From positions 3,650,501 through 3,714,500 of the forward strand of contig NZ_CP030265.1 of NCBI RefSeq assembly GCF_008843145.1: 64,000 nucleotides of DNA, read 5' to 3'. The stretch comes from Skermanella pratensis (GTDB taxonomy: Bacteria; Pseudomonadota; Alphaproteobacteria; Azospirillales; Azospirillaceae). The position numbers and the translations under genes were made by a program. Under the pieces are notes generated by a model. That model was not told where the DNA came from, did no database searches, and was given only the letters and a program-made list of their open reading frames with translations. How positions within the stretch are numbered: the first letter of the stretch is position 1; the number at the start of each line of letters is the position of its first letter. Below, in pieces: positions 7,217 through 16,147 of this stretch.

Positions 7217-9175
7217 ATGTTCACAGGAGGTTCTATTCCCAATTTGCGGCCGCCCTTCAAAATGTCAGTCTCGACGTCCAGTCCCCGGGCTTTCACCCCG
7301 CGATCCCAGTCGCCGCAGTCCCAGTCGGCTGCCCAACCGGTCCGTATCCAACCGGCCGCCCCGTCGGTATCGCCCGGCACGACGCTCGGCATCATCGTGA
7401 CCGTCGTCGCGGCCCTCTATTTCGGCCGGGACATCCTGATGCCCGTGGCGCTGGCGATTCTGCTCAGCTTCGCGCTGGCGCCGATCGTGATCCGCCTGCG
7501 CCGCTGGGGACTGGGCAAGATCCTCTCGGTGATCCTGGTCGTCCTGCTGATGTTCATGGCGATACTGGGCTTCGGCACCCTGGTGGCGAGCCAGCTGGTC
7601 GATCTGGCGCGCAATCTCCCGAGCTACGAGCAGAACATAAGGGCCAAGATCCAGAGCGTGCGGGGGGCGACCGAGGGAGGCGGCGGCGGCGTGATCGACC
7701 AAGCGTCGGAGATGCTGCGCGACCTCAGCAAAGAGCTGGAGCAGGCGACCGCACCCAGCACCGAAGGGGTCGCCCGCCAAGCCGGGGAAAATGGACGCTT
7801 CGACGTGCTGCGCCCGATCCCGGTGGAAATCCACGAGCCGCGTCCGTCGCCCTGGAACGAGATCCAGACCTTCCTGGGGCCGCTGGTCGCCCCGATCGGC
7901 ACGGCCGGCATCGTGCTGGTATTCGTGATCTTCATGCTGCTTCAGCGGGAGGACCTGAGGGATCGCCTGATCCGGCTGGTCGGGGCGAACGACCTGCACC
8001 GGACGACCGAAGCGATGGACGAGGCCGGGGCCCGGGTCAGCCGCTACCTGCTGATGCAGCTCATCATCAATGTCACCTACGGCATCCCGGTCGCGATCGG
8101 CCTCTATTTCATCGGCGTCCCGAACCCCGTCCTATGGGGCGTGCTGGCGATGGTGCTGCGCTTCATACCCTATGTCGGGCCGGTCGTGTCGGCCTTCTTC
8201 CCCATCGTCCTGTCATTCGCGGTGTCGCCCGGCTGGACCGACCCGCTGCTGACCATCGGCCTCTTCCTGGGGCTGGAGCTGTTCAGCAACAACGTGCTGG
8301 AACCCTGGCTCTACGGCAGCAGCACCGGCCTGTCGCCGCTGGCCGTGATCACGGCGGCCGTGGTCTGGATCACCTTGTGGGGGCCGGTCGGGGTCCTGCT
8401 CGCGACGCCGCTGACGGTGTGCCTGGTCGTCATCGGCCGCCACGTGCCGCAGCTCCAGTTCCTTCACGTGATGTTCGGCAACGATCCGGTCCTGCCGATC
8501 GAGGCCAGATTCTATCAGAGATTGCTCGCCCGCGACCCCGCGGAAGCGGCGGAACTGGCGGAGGAAGCCGCCGGCCAGCGTCCGCTCGCGGTCCTCTACG
8601 ACGAGTTGATCGTGCCTGCCCTCCACCTTGCGGAGGCCGACCGCCAGCGCGGCGCCTTCGACAACGCCACCCAGGCGGCGATCGCCGAAGGCATCGACAC
8701 CGTGGTCGAAACGCTCGACGATTACGAGGAGCCGCCGGCATCCGAAGGCGATGCCGTCAAAACTCCGGCAGCCCCCGTCCGCGTCCTGTGCATCGCCGGC
8801 CGGAACGAACTGGACCGGGCGGCGGCGGTCCTGACAGCCCATCTGCTGGAGCGGGACGGGTTCAAGGCGGAAGCCCTGCCCTGCGAGGCCGTGTCGCTCC
8901 GCAACCTCGCCAAACTGGACACGTCGGATGTCCGGCTGGTCTGCCTGTCGTATCTCAACCCCGGATCGGTCCAGCATGCCCGGCGGGTGGTGAGACGCCT
9001 GCGTGGCAAGCTCGGCACTTCGACTCCCATCGTGGTCGGGTTGTGGAGCGGACCAGGCACCTTCCCCCCTCCGGATGCAGAGAGCACCATATCGGCGGAC
9101 CGGCTGGAAACCACCCTGTCCGGAACGCTCGGCCAAATCAGGAACCGGCAAATCTTCAGGAGTACAGAGAGCTGA
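7217..9175 (+). CDS. AI-2E/PerM-family membrane transporter with long C-terminal cytoplasmic extension
   Basis: The product is 652 residues if the first ATG is used. The N-terminal half is a PerM/AI-2E exporter fold: hydrophobic segments around residues 55-120, a soluble linker, then conserved PYVGPVVSAF and a last membrane block (LGLELFSNNVLEPWLYG). Typical family members have 340-400 residues. Here another ~230 residues follow. The end of that extension (VRVLCIAGRNELDRAAAVLT, then VCLSYLNPGS and VVGLWSG) looks like a Rossmann-type, B12-binding-like domain. The start is uncertain: an AGGAGG at 7225-7230 sits inside the longest frame and favours a TTG start at 7244 or the ATG at 7262. A receiver-domain gene follows 69 bases downstream. 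Confidence 0.85.
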   Translation: MFTGGSIPNLRPPFKMSVSTSSPRAFTPRSQSPQSQSAAQPVRIQPAAPSVSPGTTLGIIVTVVAALYFGRDILMPVALAILLSFALAPIVIRLRRWGLGKILSVILVVLLMFMAILGFGTLVASQLVDLARNLPSYEQNIRAKIQSVRGATEGGGGGVIDQASEMLRDLSKELEQATAPSTEGVARQAGENGRFDVLRPIPVEIHEPRPSPWNEIQTFLGPLVAPIGTAGIVLVFVIFMLLQREDLRDRLIRLVGANDLHRTTEAMDEAGARVSRYLLMQLIINVTYGIPVAIGLYFIGVPNPVLWGVLAMVLRFIPYVGPVVSAFFPIVLSFAVSPGWTDPLLTIGLFLGLELFSNNVLEPWLYGSSTGLSPLAVITAAVVWITLWGPVGVLLATPLTVCLVVIGRHVPQLQFLHVMFGNDPVLPIEARFYQRLLARDPAEAAELAEEAAGQRPLAVLYDELIVPALHLAEADRQRGAFDNATQAAIAEGIDTVVETLDDYEEPPASEGDAVKTPAAPVRVLCIAGRNELDRAAAVLTAHLLERDGFKAEALPCEAVSLRNLAKLDTSDVRLVCLSYLNPGSVQHARRVVRRLRGKLGTSTPIVVGLWSGPGTFPPPDAESTISADRLETTLSGTLGQIRNRQIFRSTES

Positions 9176-9244
9176 TCGCTGCCGTCTCTTGTTGTTGTCG
9201 ATAAGGGAATTGCCAAACAGTCGAAGTGCAGAAGGGGAATTGCG

Positions 9245-9658
9245 TTGGCTGGAGTGCGTCTCATCATAGCCGAGGATCAGTTGCTGGTCGCGCTGGACAT
9301 GGAGACGATCCTGACTGGAGCCGGCCATGAAGTCTGCGGCATCGCCGCAAATGCCGACGAAGCGCTGACCCTGGTAGCGGAGCACCGGCCCGACCTGGCG
9401 CTTCTCGATGTCGATCTGGGCGGCACCGACGGGCTCGAAGCGGCACGCCTGATCATGGACCGCTGGCAGGTGCCGACGCTGCTGGTCACCGGTCACGTCA
9501 CCATGGAAATCGCGCGGGGGGTCGGGGTCGTCGGGCTGGTGCGCAAGCCGTTCACGGAGCGCACCCTGCTGGCCACCATCGACGCCTGCCTGACATGGCT
9601 CGCCGAAGGCGTGGTCCAGGAACCGCGGCCGCCGGGGTTCATCGGCCCGGACATCTAG
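9245..9658 (+). CDS. Single-domain response regulator (receiver only)
   Basis: This 137-residue protein is one CheY-like receiver domain. The acidic pair is Glu10/Asp11 in IIAEDQLL, the phosphoacceptor is Asp55 in LALLDVDLGG, the Thr is in LLVTGH and the Lys is in VRKPF. There is no output domain, so it should act through protein contacts or a phosphorelay. It starts with TTG, or with GTG three codons later, behind an AAGGGG ribosome site. It lies downstream of the AI-2E-family gene on the same strand; the two may be functionally linked, but no kinase is adjacent. Confidence 0.87.
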   Translation: MAGVRLIIAEDQLLVALDMETILTGAGHEVCGIAANADEALTLVAEHRPDLALLDVDLGGTDGLEAARLIMDRWQVPTLLVTGHVTMEIARGVGVVGLVRKPFTERTLLATIDACLTWLAEGVVQEPRPPGFIGPDI

Positions 9659-10128
9659 GACGCCGGCGGGTCGGGGAGAACAGCCCTGGCTTCGCCGTGG
9701 ATCACGCTTCTCGGCGATGTGCATGGTCGCTCGCTTCGGCCTCGGCAGGGGGAATCCCGCCGATGACTCCGGGCAGGCAGGGATGGCCGAACCGATTGAC
9801 CCGCTCCGGGGTGGCCTTTCCCGGTGCCGGGCGGTTCCAGCAGATCCGTACAGCCAAAAAATGTCCACGCGCCAAGCCAAGCTGAGGCATCACACCTAAG
9901 ACTTATTCAACGGCGACCGTCCCGTGCCCTTGAAAAGCGCAACCGAAGTAACAAAAGGCTCAGGCATTGGTCGTGACGGCATTTTCGACATGGCTCCACA
10001 TGGCCTGAATAGTATCAAGGGGTATAATTATTTATTGTGATGGAAATGTACCGTCATTTCCGTAGATAAATCTGCTACTTGAAATGTCGGCAGCCTCGAG
10101 CGTGGCCGTTTTATCACTGGATTGAAGC
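9659..10128. other. Intergenic region, comparatively AT-rich near its right end
   Basis: No credible gene is seen in this 470-base stretch. The left part is GC-rich with short open frames that lack ribosome sites and codon bias. From about 9990 it becomes clearly AT-richer, and it contains an inverted repeat GGAAATG (10042-10048) / CATTTCC (10055-10061) about 70 bases before the ECF sigma gene. This is a plausible promoter or operator region for the sigma factor; no consensus promoter could be assigned with confidence. Confidence 0.5.
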
Positions 10129-10632
10129 ATGACTTCGTGGGCCTTGCAGGATATGCGGCACGCTATCACCACCATGATGCCGGACCTACGGCGCTATGCG
10201 CGCTCGCTGACACGATCAGCCGATGCCGCTGACGATCTCGTTCAAACAGCCTACGAGCGCGTCCTGACCCGGCAGGTGTCTCTGGATGCCATCGAGCAAC
10301 CGGCGAGTTGGATGCGTTGCGTCATCCGGAACCTGTGGATCGACCAGAAGCGCAGTTCCCGGGAGCGTCTGTCAGCGCCGCTGGAAGACGGCGAGCATAT
10401 CGGAACGGAAGATACCGAGCGGACCCTGATCGCACGCTCCATGCTGATGCGGGTGCGAGAGGTCATGGCGGCGCTTCCCGAGGAGCAACGCGGACCCATC
10501 ATGCTGGTCTGCGTCAAGGGTCTCAGCTACCAGGAGGCCGCCGCGGAGCTGAACATCCCGATAGGCACCCTGATGAGCCGCCTTGCCCGAGGACGGCTTG
10601 AACTCGCCAGACGCGTAGGCCTGGCGAAATGA
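10129..10632 (+). CDS. ECF-type RNA polymerase sigma factor
   Basis: The 167-residue product has sigma-70 region 2 (RRYARSLTRSADAADDLVQTAY, with the ADDLVQ core) near residues 20-70 and region 4 (LPEEQRGPIMLVCVKGLSYQ, then the helix-turn-helix with GTLMSRLARGR) near residues 110-160. Length and the lack of regions 1.1 and 3 fit an ECF sigma factor. Such factors are usually held by an anti-sigma encoded next door; none is recognisable here, since the right-hand neighbour is a convergent SRPBCC protein. The target regulon is unknown. Confidence 0.9.
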   Translation: MTSWALQDMRHAITTMMPDLRRYARSLTRSADAADDLVQTAYERVLTRQVSLDAIEQPASWMRCVIRNLWIDQKRSSRERLSAPLEDGEHIGTEDTERTLIARSMLMRVREVMAALPEEQRGPIMLVCVKGLSYQEAAAELNIPIGTLMSRLARGRLELARRVGLAK

Positions 10633-10729
10633 GGCTGGGTCGCTGACCGCTCCAGGACCGATCCTCCTGCAGGATGGCGCAGAGTCGAAGAGCGTCCGCG
10701 GCGGCTGGACCGACGATCGCCCCAGAGAG

Positions 10730-10747
10730 TTGGGCCCGGAGGCCCAA
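10730..10747. terminator. Hairpin between convergent genes (possible terminator)
   Basis: A 7-bp perfect inverted repeat, TTGGGCC / GGCCCAA with loop CGGA, lies between the sigma gene and the convergent SRPBCC gene. There is no T-run on either side, so intrinsic termination is uncertain. It is followed by a short direct repeat of CCCAACGCACCG. Confidence 0.4.
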
Positions 10748-10809
10748 CGCACCGCCCCAACGCACCGCGGGAAACAACGCGGACGGCCGCCCCCCGGCGT
10801 CGCGGGACC

Positions 10810-11505
10810 TCAACCGCTCCGGCCGGAGGGCTGACCTTCCGTGGTGGTGATCTCGCCCGCTTCCATCAGCTGCTTGAGCCGGCGCAGCGCCCGATGGGCA
10901 TGGAGCTGAGGCTCCTGACCGGCCAGCATGGCGATCCCCCGGCCCAACCGGCCCAGCGGCGGCTCGTAGGTGAGTTCGAGGCGCACTTCCGTGCCGCGGC
11001 CGCCCGGCGCGTCTGCGAACCTCACCCAGCCGGAGTTCGGCACCTGCGCGTCGCCGACGCTGCGCCAGGCGATGCGCTCGTTCTCGCGGTCGTCGTCGAC
11101 CTCCGCGTCGAAAGCGACCTTTGCCCCGCCCGGCCCGTTGACCACCCAGTGGGAGTGGCGCGGGTCGCGCACGTCGATCCGGTCGATTTCCGGCATGATC
11201 CGCGACAGGTTCGTGAAATCACGCCAGAACCGGTACAGTTCCTCGCGCGGCTTGGCGATCGTGACCGAATGGCGGATGGTGACGGGCTGCGGACGCACGC
11301 CCGGCATGTCGCGCAGGTCCGGCAGGTGAAGGCGCTCCCTTACGGCGTCGTTTGCGACGCCGCTGGCGAGCAGCCCCGCCCCGGCCGCCGTCAAGGCCGC
11401 CCCCGCCCAGCCGCCGCGCCGCAGTCCCTGGACGGTCAGCAATCCACCGCCGGCCAGCAAGGCGTAGCGGCCCCAGTTCGCGGTCGCCGTCATCGATCGA
11501 TCCAT
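10810..11505 (-). CDS. SRPBCC-family (polyketide cyclase/START-like) protein with N-terminal membrane segments
   Basis: The product has 231 residues. Two short hydrophobic, Gly/Ala-rich segments lie at residues 12-55. A START-like ligand-binding domain of the cyclase/dehydrase group starts near residue 75 (VTIRHSVTIAKPREELYRFW, then FMPEID-like and GRGTEVRLELTYEP patterns). Related proteins occur in stress-associated gene sets of alphaproteobacteria; their ligand is unknown. The ATG was chosen because AGGAGG lies 8 bases upstream. It is convergent with the ECF sigma gene and 42 bases downstream of a small hydrophilic protein gene on the same strand. Confidence 0.83.
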   Translation of the reverse strand: MDRSMTATANWGRYALLAGGGLLTVQGLRRGGWAGAALTAAGAGLLASGVANDAVRERLHLPDLRDMPGVRPQPVTIRHSVTIAKPREELYRFWRDFTNLSRIMPEIDRIDVRDPRHSHWVVNGPGGAKVAFDAEVDDDRENERIAWRSVGDAQVPNSGWVRFADAPGGRGTEVRLELTYEPPLGRLGRGIAMLAGQEPQLHAHRALRRLKQLMEAGEITTTEGQPSGRSG

Positions 11506-11547
11506 GTCTCTACCCTCCTGGTTTTCCGTTGATGGCCGCATCCGCTG

Positions 11548-11859
11548 TCAGGGAAGGCCGCCGATGCCGCCGAGCGTGCCCGCCTTGGTGCCGGTGGAAT
11601 CGGGATCCTCGTCGTGCCCGTAGGGTTTGCCGTCCGCGTCCAACGTCGGCGAGGCCCCCTGCTCCATCCGGCGCTCCTTGCCCGTCCGCATGGCCTGGTC
11701 GGGTTCCGGATTGAGCCCTCCGACCGAAGCCGATTCGCCCTGCTCGTCGGCAAGATGGCGGGCGTCGCGCTCCATGATCACGTCGGTCCGGCTGCGGATG
11801 TCCTGCGGACGCTCGCCCACCGGCTTTTCACGCTGTTCGCGGGCTTCACGGTCGTTCAT
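11548..11859 (-). CDS. Small hydrophilic hypothetical protein
   Basis: The 103-residue product is strongly charged and probably disordered (RE/ER-rich first half, then Gly/Asp/Pro-rich). It lacks Cys, signal peptide and membrane segments. Its composition resembles small stress-induced hydrophilic proteins but no named family is recognised. It precedes the SRPBCC gene on the same strand with a 42-base gap, so co-transcription is likely. Coding evidence is moderate. Confidence 0.6.
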   Translation of the reverse strand: MNDREAREQREKPVGERPQDIRSRTDVIMERDARHLADEQGESASVGGLNPEPDQAMRTGKERRMEQGASPTLDADGKPYGHDEDPDSTGTKAGTLGGIGGLP

Positions 11860-12023
11860 TGCCTAGTCCCCGGCCTGTTGTAATGCCCTTGGACAACAGC
11901 CTGGACGCCATACCATTGCGTGGGGACGCGCGGTTCCACCTTGGCTTGTCGCGCCCTATCCGTGGCCGGCATGGAGCGTGTATCATCGCGTTACGGTGAT
12001 CACGGTACGCGGAGCGACGATCG

Positions 12024-12566
12024 ATGAAATCCCGGATTGCCATGAAGGGCGCCCCGATGCGGGTCGCGGTCGCCGCGCTGACGGCGTTTATCCTGTTCCC
12101 GGGTCTTTTCCATGGAACGGCCAATGCCTCGGAGCAAGCCAACGGCCTGACGCTCGATCCGCCCAGCGGCTGGAGCCGGTCCCAGGAGGGGACCAACGTG
12201 GTCTACCGGACGGAGACGTGCAGCCTGTCCGTCCTGGCCCCGAGGGCATTGGGCGGCGAACGCCCGGTACCGTTCTTCCAGCAGACCTGGAATTCGGTCA
12301 AAGGGCCGCTGCGGGTTCTGCGCGAGCAGCCGCCCACGCAGATGCGGACGGGCGACGGATCGGTTGGCCGCTACGCCTCAGCCGTGGTGGATTCCGGCGC
12401 CGACGAGCGCGTCGTCGCCGTGTTCATGGCGAGCGACGCGCGGGACGCCCATTTCATGGTCTTTACAGGGGAGGCGACCGACTGCGAACCCCATCTGCCG
12501 CGTGCGGAGGCGGCCATGCGGAGCGTCACGCTGGGCCGGCGCGGCGCGGTTCCGGCACCGATGTAG
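12024..12566 (+). CDS. Exported hypothetical protein
   Basis: The predicted product is 180 residues with an N-terminal signal peptide (hydrophobic core AVAALTAFILFPGLF) and a probable cleavage site after ANA. The mature part has two Cys residues (ETCSLSV and ATDCEPH) and alternating polar/hydrophobic strands consistent with a small periplasmic beta-rich protein. It contains no recognised domain. Several in-frame ATGs lie at the start (12024, 12045, 12057); any of them retains the signal. It is convergent with the 3-hydroxyacyl-CoA dehydrogenase gene. Confidence 0.7.
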   Translation: MKSRIAMKGAPMRVAVAALTAFILFPGLFHGTANASEQANGLTLDPPSGWSRSQEGTNVVYRTETCSLSVLAPRALGGERPVPFFQQTWNSVKGPLRVLREQPPTQMRTGDGSVGRYASAVVDSGADERVVAVFMASDARDAHFMVFTGEATDCEPHLPRAEAAMRSVTLGRRGAVPAPM

Positions 12567-12643
12567 CCGAACGCGGAATTTGACCGGCGTTGCATTGTCC
12601 TCGTCTTCCCCTGCCGACTCGACAAGGCCGCTGCGCGGATCGA

Positions 12644-13507
12644 TCAGCGGCCGTAAGCCTTCCAGCCGCGGCCGGTGCGGCGCCCCTGGTGGCCGGCCGC
12701 GACCCGCTGCTTCAGGAGGGGACGCGGCAGGAAGCGCGGGCCGTAGGCGTCGTGCAGGATCTCCTGCACCTGGAGCGTCAGTCCATTGGTCACCAGGTCC
12801 ATCAGTTCGAACGGGCCGACGGGGTGGCCGAGGCCCAGGCGGCAGGCCTTGTCGATGTCCTCCGGCGTCGCGACCTCCTCCTCGACGAGGCGGACGGCCT
12901 CGATCAGGAAGGCATGCAGCACCCGGTTGACGGCGAACCCGGCGACGTCCTTGACCCTGATCGGCTCCTTCGCGGCGGCCCGGCAGATCTCCATCACCCG
13001 GTCCAGGACGTCCGGCGCGGTCTCGAAACCGGGGATCACCTCGACGAGCTTCATGCGGCTGACGGGCGAGAAGAAATGGGTGCCGAGGAAGCGGTCCCGC
13101 CGCTCCGCCGACAGCGCCGCCGCCAGCGTCGAGATCGGGATGGTCGAGGTGTTGCTGGCGAGCAGGCAGTCCGCTGCGCAGATCGAGTCCAGACGGCGGA
13201 AGACCTCTGACTTGACAGAGACATCCTCGAACACCGCCTCGATCACGAACTCGCGATCGGCATATGCGGCGAGGTCCGGCGTGGGCAGCAGGCGGTCGAG
13301 CGTCGCCTGCTTGTCCTCCGCCTTGTAGAAGCCCCGCGCGGCGCCCTTGTCCAGTACCTCGCCGAGCCGCGCCATGGCGCGCCCGATCGAAGCCGGGTCG
13401 TTGTCGTGGAGCCGCACCTCGTTGCCGGCGAGGGCGAAACTCAGCGCGATCTCCGCGCCCATCATGCCGGCGCCGATGACTCCGATTTTCACGGGTCCGA
13501 TTTTCAT
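12644..13507 (-). CDS. 3-hydroxyacyl-CoA dehydrogenase
   Basis: This 287-residue enzyme oxidises L-3-hydroxyacyl-CoA with NAD in beta-oxidation or related acyl degradation. The N-terminal Rossmann motif is IGVIGAGMMGAEIA. Family motifs ASNTSTIPI, GTHFFSPV and KLVEVIPG are followed by the C-terminal domain with DVAGFAVNRVL and the GLGHPVGPFELMDL signature. The length fits the monofunctional HbdA/PaaH-type enzymes. The ATG before MKIGPVKIG is supported by a ribosome site; a longer frame runs back into the upstream acyl-CoA dehydrogenase. It lies 31 bases behind that gene and probably forms an operon with it. Confidence 0.93.
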   Translation of the reverse strand: MKIGPVKIGVIGAGMMGAEIALSFALAGNEVRLHDNDPASIGRAMARLGEVLDKGAARGFYKAEDKQATLDRLLPTPDLAAYADREFVIEAVFEDVSVKSEVFRRLDSICAADCLLASNTSTIPISTLAAALSAERRDRFLGTHFFSPVSRMKLVEVIPGFETAPDVLDRVMEICRAAAKEPIRVKDVAGFAVNRVLHAFLIEAVRLVEEEVATPEDIDKACRLGLGHPVGPFELMDLVTNGLTLQVQEILHDAYGPRFLPRPLLKQRVAAGHQGRRTGRGWKAYGR

Positions 13508-13538
13508 GGGCAGTTCTTCCAGGAAAGTTTGGGTTCGG

Positions 13539-15307
13539 TCAAAACCAGTCCGGCCGCATGTCGAGCAGCGTCGGATCGAGCGAGAGCAGCACTTCGGCAT
13601 GGGCCCGGGCGCGCGGCAATTCGTAATGGAAGAAATAGCGGCAGGCCTGGAGCTTGCCCGCCCGGAACGCCGCGTCCGGATGCTCCCGGACCGCCACGGC
13701 CTGCCTCAGCCACATCCAGGCGACGACGGCATGGCCGACCAAGTCCAGGTACAGAGAGGCATTGGCGAGCGCGCGGTCGGCCGGCCCCTCGCCCAGCGTC
13801 GCGGTGATCCGCTCGATCAGGTCCCAGGTCCGCGCCAGGTCTCCGGCGTGGCCGGCCGTCTCCCCGCCCCCGGCTTGGTCAACGATGGCCCGGACCTCCC
13901 GAATCAGCAGCCTGAAGGCGGCACCGCCCTCCATGGTCACCTTGCGGCCGAGCAGGTCCAGTGCCTGGATGCCGTTGGTGCCCTCGTGGATCGGGTTCAG
14001 CCGGTTGTCCCGGTAGAATTGCTCGACCGGGTACTCCCGGGTATAGCCGTAGCCGCCATGGACCTGGATCGCGAGGTCGTTGGCTTCCAGGCAGTACTGC
14101 GCCGGCCAGGCCTTGACCAGCGGCGTCAGGATGTCGAGCAGCAGCCCCGCCTCGCGCCGGGCGCGTCCGTCCGTGGCGGTGCGCCGCTCGTCGACCAGCC
14201 GGGCGGCGTAGAGGCACAGCGCCAGCCCGCCTTCCACATAGGCTTTCTGGGCCAGCAGCATGCGGCGGACGTCGGCGTGCTCGATGATGGGCCGCTGCGG
14301 CGCCGAAGGGTCCTTCGCCCCGCCGGGCGCCCCTGGGGACGGTTGCGGGCGTAATCGAGCGCGTGCAGGTAGCCGGTATAACCCAGCATGACGGCGCCGA
14401 GCCCGACCGCGATGCGGGCCTCGTTCATCATGTGGAACATGTAGGACAGGCCCTGGTTCGGCTCCCCGACCAGCCAGGCGACGGCGCCTTCCTTCTCCCC
14501 GAAGTTCAGCATGGTCGAGGTGGTGCCCCGCCAGCCCATCTTGTGGATCAGGCCGGCCAGCGCCACGTCGTTGCGCCGCCCGAGCGTGCCGTCCGGTTCG
14601 ACCAGGAACTTGGGCACCAGGAACAGGGAAATGCCCTTGATCCCGGCCGGTGCCCCGCGGACCCGGCCCAGCACCATGTGGACGATGTTCTCCGACAGGT
14701 CGTGGTCGCCGCCGGAGATGAAGATCTTGTTGCCGGTCAGCCGCCAGGTGCCGTCGCCGGCGGGCTCCGCCGTGGTCCTGATGTCGGCCAGGGAAGAGCC
14801 CGCATGAGGCTCGGTCAGCGCCATGGTGCCGAACCAGCGTCCGGCCAGCATGTTCGGGACGTACCGGTCTTTCTGCTCCTCCGACCCGTGGGCCAGGATC
14901 AGGTTGGCCGCCGCCATGGTCAGCATGGGATAGGAGGCGGTCGCCATGTTGGCGGCCTTGAACAGCCCGAAGCCCGCCAAGGCCACCGTATGCGGAAGCT
15001 GCATCCCGCCGAGGTCGAAGTCCTGGCCGGCGGCCATCATGCCGGCCTTGGAGAAGGCGTCCAGCGCTTCCCGGACTTCCGGGATCACATGAACCCTGGT
15101 GCCGTCGAAACGGGGCTCCTCCAGGTCGGACTTGCGGTTATGCGGGGCGAAGTACCGTTCGGCCAGCCGAAGCGCCGTGTCGATCGAGGCGTCGAAGGTC
15201 TCGCGGCTATGCTCGGCGAAGCGCTCGCGCGCGGTCAGGTCCTGGACTCGAAGCACGTCGTACAGCTGAAAATCCAGATCGCGGCGGTCGATCAGAAGAC
15301 TTGGCAT
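13539..15307 (-). pseudogene. Acyl-CoA dehydrogenase (DmdC-like, long form) interrupted by a frameshift
   Basis: Two adjoining reading frames together spell a ~589-residue acyl-CoA dehydrogenase with the extra C-terminal domain of the 3-methylmercaptopropionyl-CoA dehydrogenase type. The first part (start to about 14320) carries MALTEPHAGSSLADI and FISGGDHDL. The second part carries IQVHGGYGYTREYP and HEGTNGIQALDLLGR. The frame breaks near 14318-14321, at a run of four Cs on the plus strand (GGGG in the coding sense); one added G restores the frame and the total length becomes a multiple of three. It could be a sequencing error or a real mutation. It is followed by 3-hydroxyacyl-CoA dehydrogenase. 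Confidence 0.85.
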
Positions 15308-15480
15308 CACGCTGCGGCAAGACCCGGCCGGCGGAGCGCGACCACCGGCCCGGTCCCGTGAGTCGGGGCCAAGCCGGCAGCAACGGAGAGGCCGGAAACC
15401 GGCGTCATCTGCGTAACCTCCCTAGAGGGGATTGTTCTTCCTGGATGCCCTGGTATCCGAGCTTGGCGCGACTGTATATT

Positions 15481-15498
15481 CAAACAAACGTATGAGTC
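15481..15498. promoter_or_regulatory. Putative PsrA/TetR-type operator upstream of acyl-CoA dehydrogenase
   Basis: The segment CAAACAAACGTATGAGTC resembles the palindromic sites found beside the TetR gene at 22672-22683 and 22777-22789 and before the SDR gene at 24321-24330. It shares the AAACG half site and the following GAGTCAATCACG/GAGTGAATCC context. It lies about 180 bases upstream of the frameshifted acyl-CoA dehydrogenase gene. Confidence 0.45.
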
Positions 15499-15530
15499 AA
15501 TCACGCAGGAGGCTCATCGGAGCTGAAATC

Positions 15531-15923
15531 CTACGGATTCCGCCAAAACGCGGCTCGCTCCTCCAGCTTGGCCCTCAAGTCGTCCCGCGCCCTCTCCATC
15601 GCGCCGATGTCGGTCATCTCCATCGCCTCGCGGCAGTCCGCGCAGAATTCGGCGGTTTCCTGGATGGAAAACGAAATGAGGTCGAGCCTGCACAGCGTCA
15701 GCCCCAGATGGACCGACAGCAGGTCGAGTTGGTGCTGGAGCGTGCCGGTCCCACCCCGGAACGCGTCGGGATCCTCGGCATGCGGGACCGGCCGGCCTGC
15801 GGCGTGCCGGGCGCGCGCGGCGACTGCCTGCTGGAAATCGATGATCCTGGCCGTCCCCATGATCACGCCGCCCTGAAGCCGGTCGCCCGACTCAACAGGG
15901 TTCGGCAATCCGTCCTTTGTCAT
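15531..15923 (-). CDS. Hypothetical protein
   Basis: The 130-residue product is soluble. It has an N-terminal half with RIIDFQQAVAARA and a helical C-terminal half (LQHQLDLLSVHLGLTLCRLD ... CADCREAMEMT) with three Cys, and ends in a charged helix. No family is recognised. The ATG at 15923 has a GGAGGAGC ribosome site directly upstream; a longer frame to 16070 has none and low-quality sequence. It is isolated, with about 220 bases to the acyl-CoA dehydrogenase start on one side and a divergent GNAT gene on the other. Confidence 0.65.
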   Translation of the reverse strand: MTKDGLPNPVESGDRLQGGVIMGTARIIDFQQAVAARARHAAGRPVPHAEDPDAFRGGTGTLQHQLDLLSVHLGLTLCRLDLISFSIQETAEFCADCREAMEMTDIGAMERARDDLRAKLEERAAFWRNP

Positions 15924-16147
15924 GGCTCCTCCTCGGTGAGCAGGCCAAGGCGCCCGCGCACGCACGAATATTCCGGGATCATCTTTCACTCTGAAACCGC
16001 TTGTGCCTGATGAGGAGCAAGCTAGATTTTTCTCCGCAAAACAGTAATCGTGCGAAAGGTTAGAATTCAAATTCTTACGATGACCGGGCGTATAAGGCGG
16101 TTACATAGAATGTCATACGGGCAAGCTCGGTCATCTGCCGGTGAGCC

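Noticed and set aside
9702-9893. Small minus-strand frame in the spacer before the ECF sigma gene
   Set aside because: It lacks a ribosome site and codon bias; the product has no family features.
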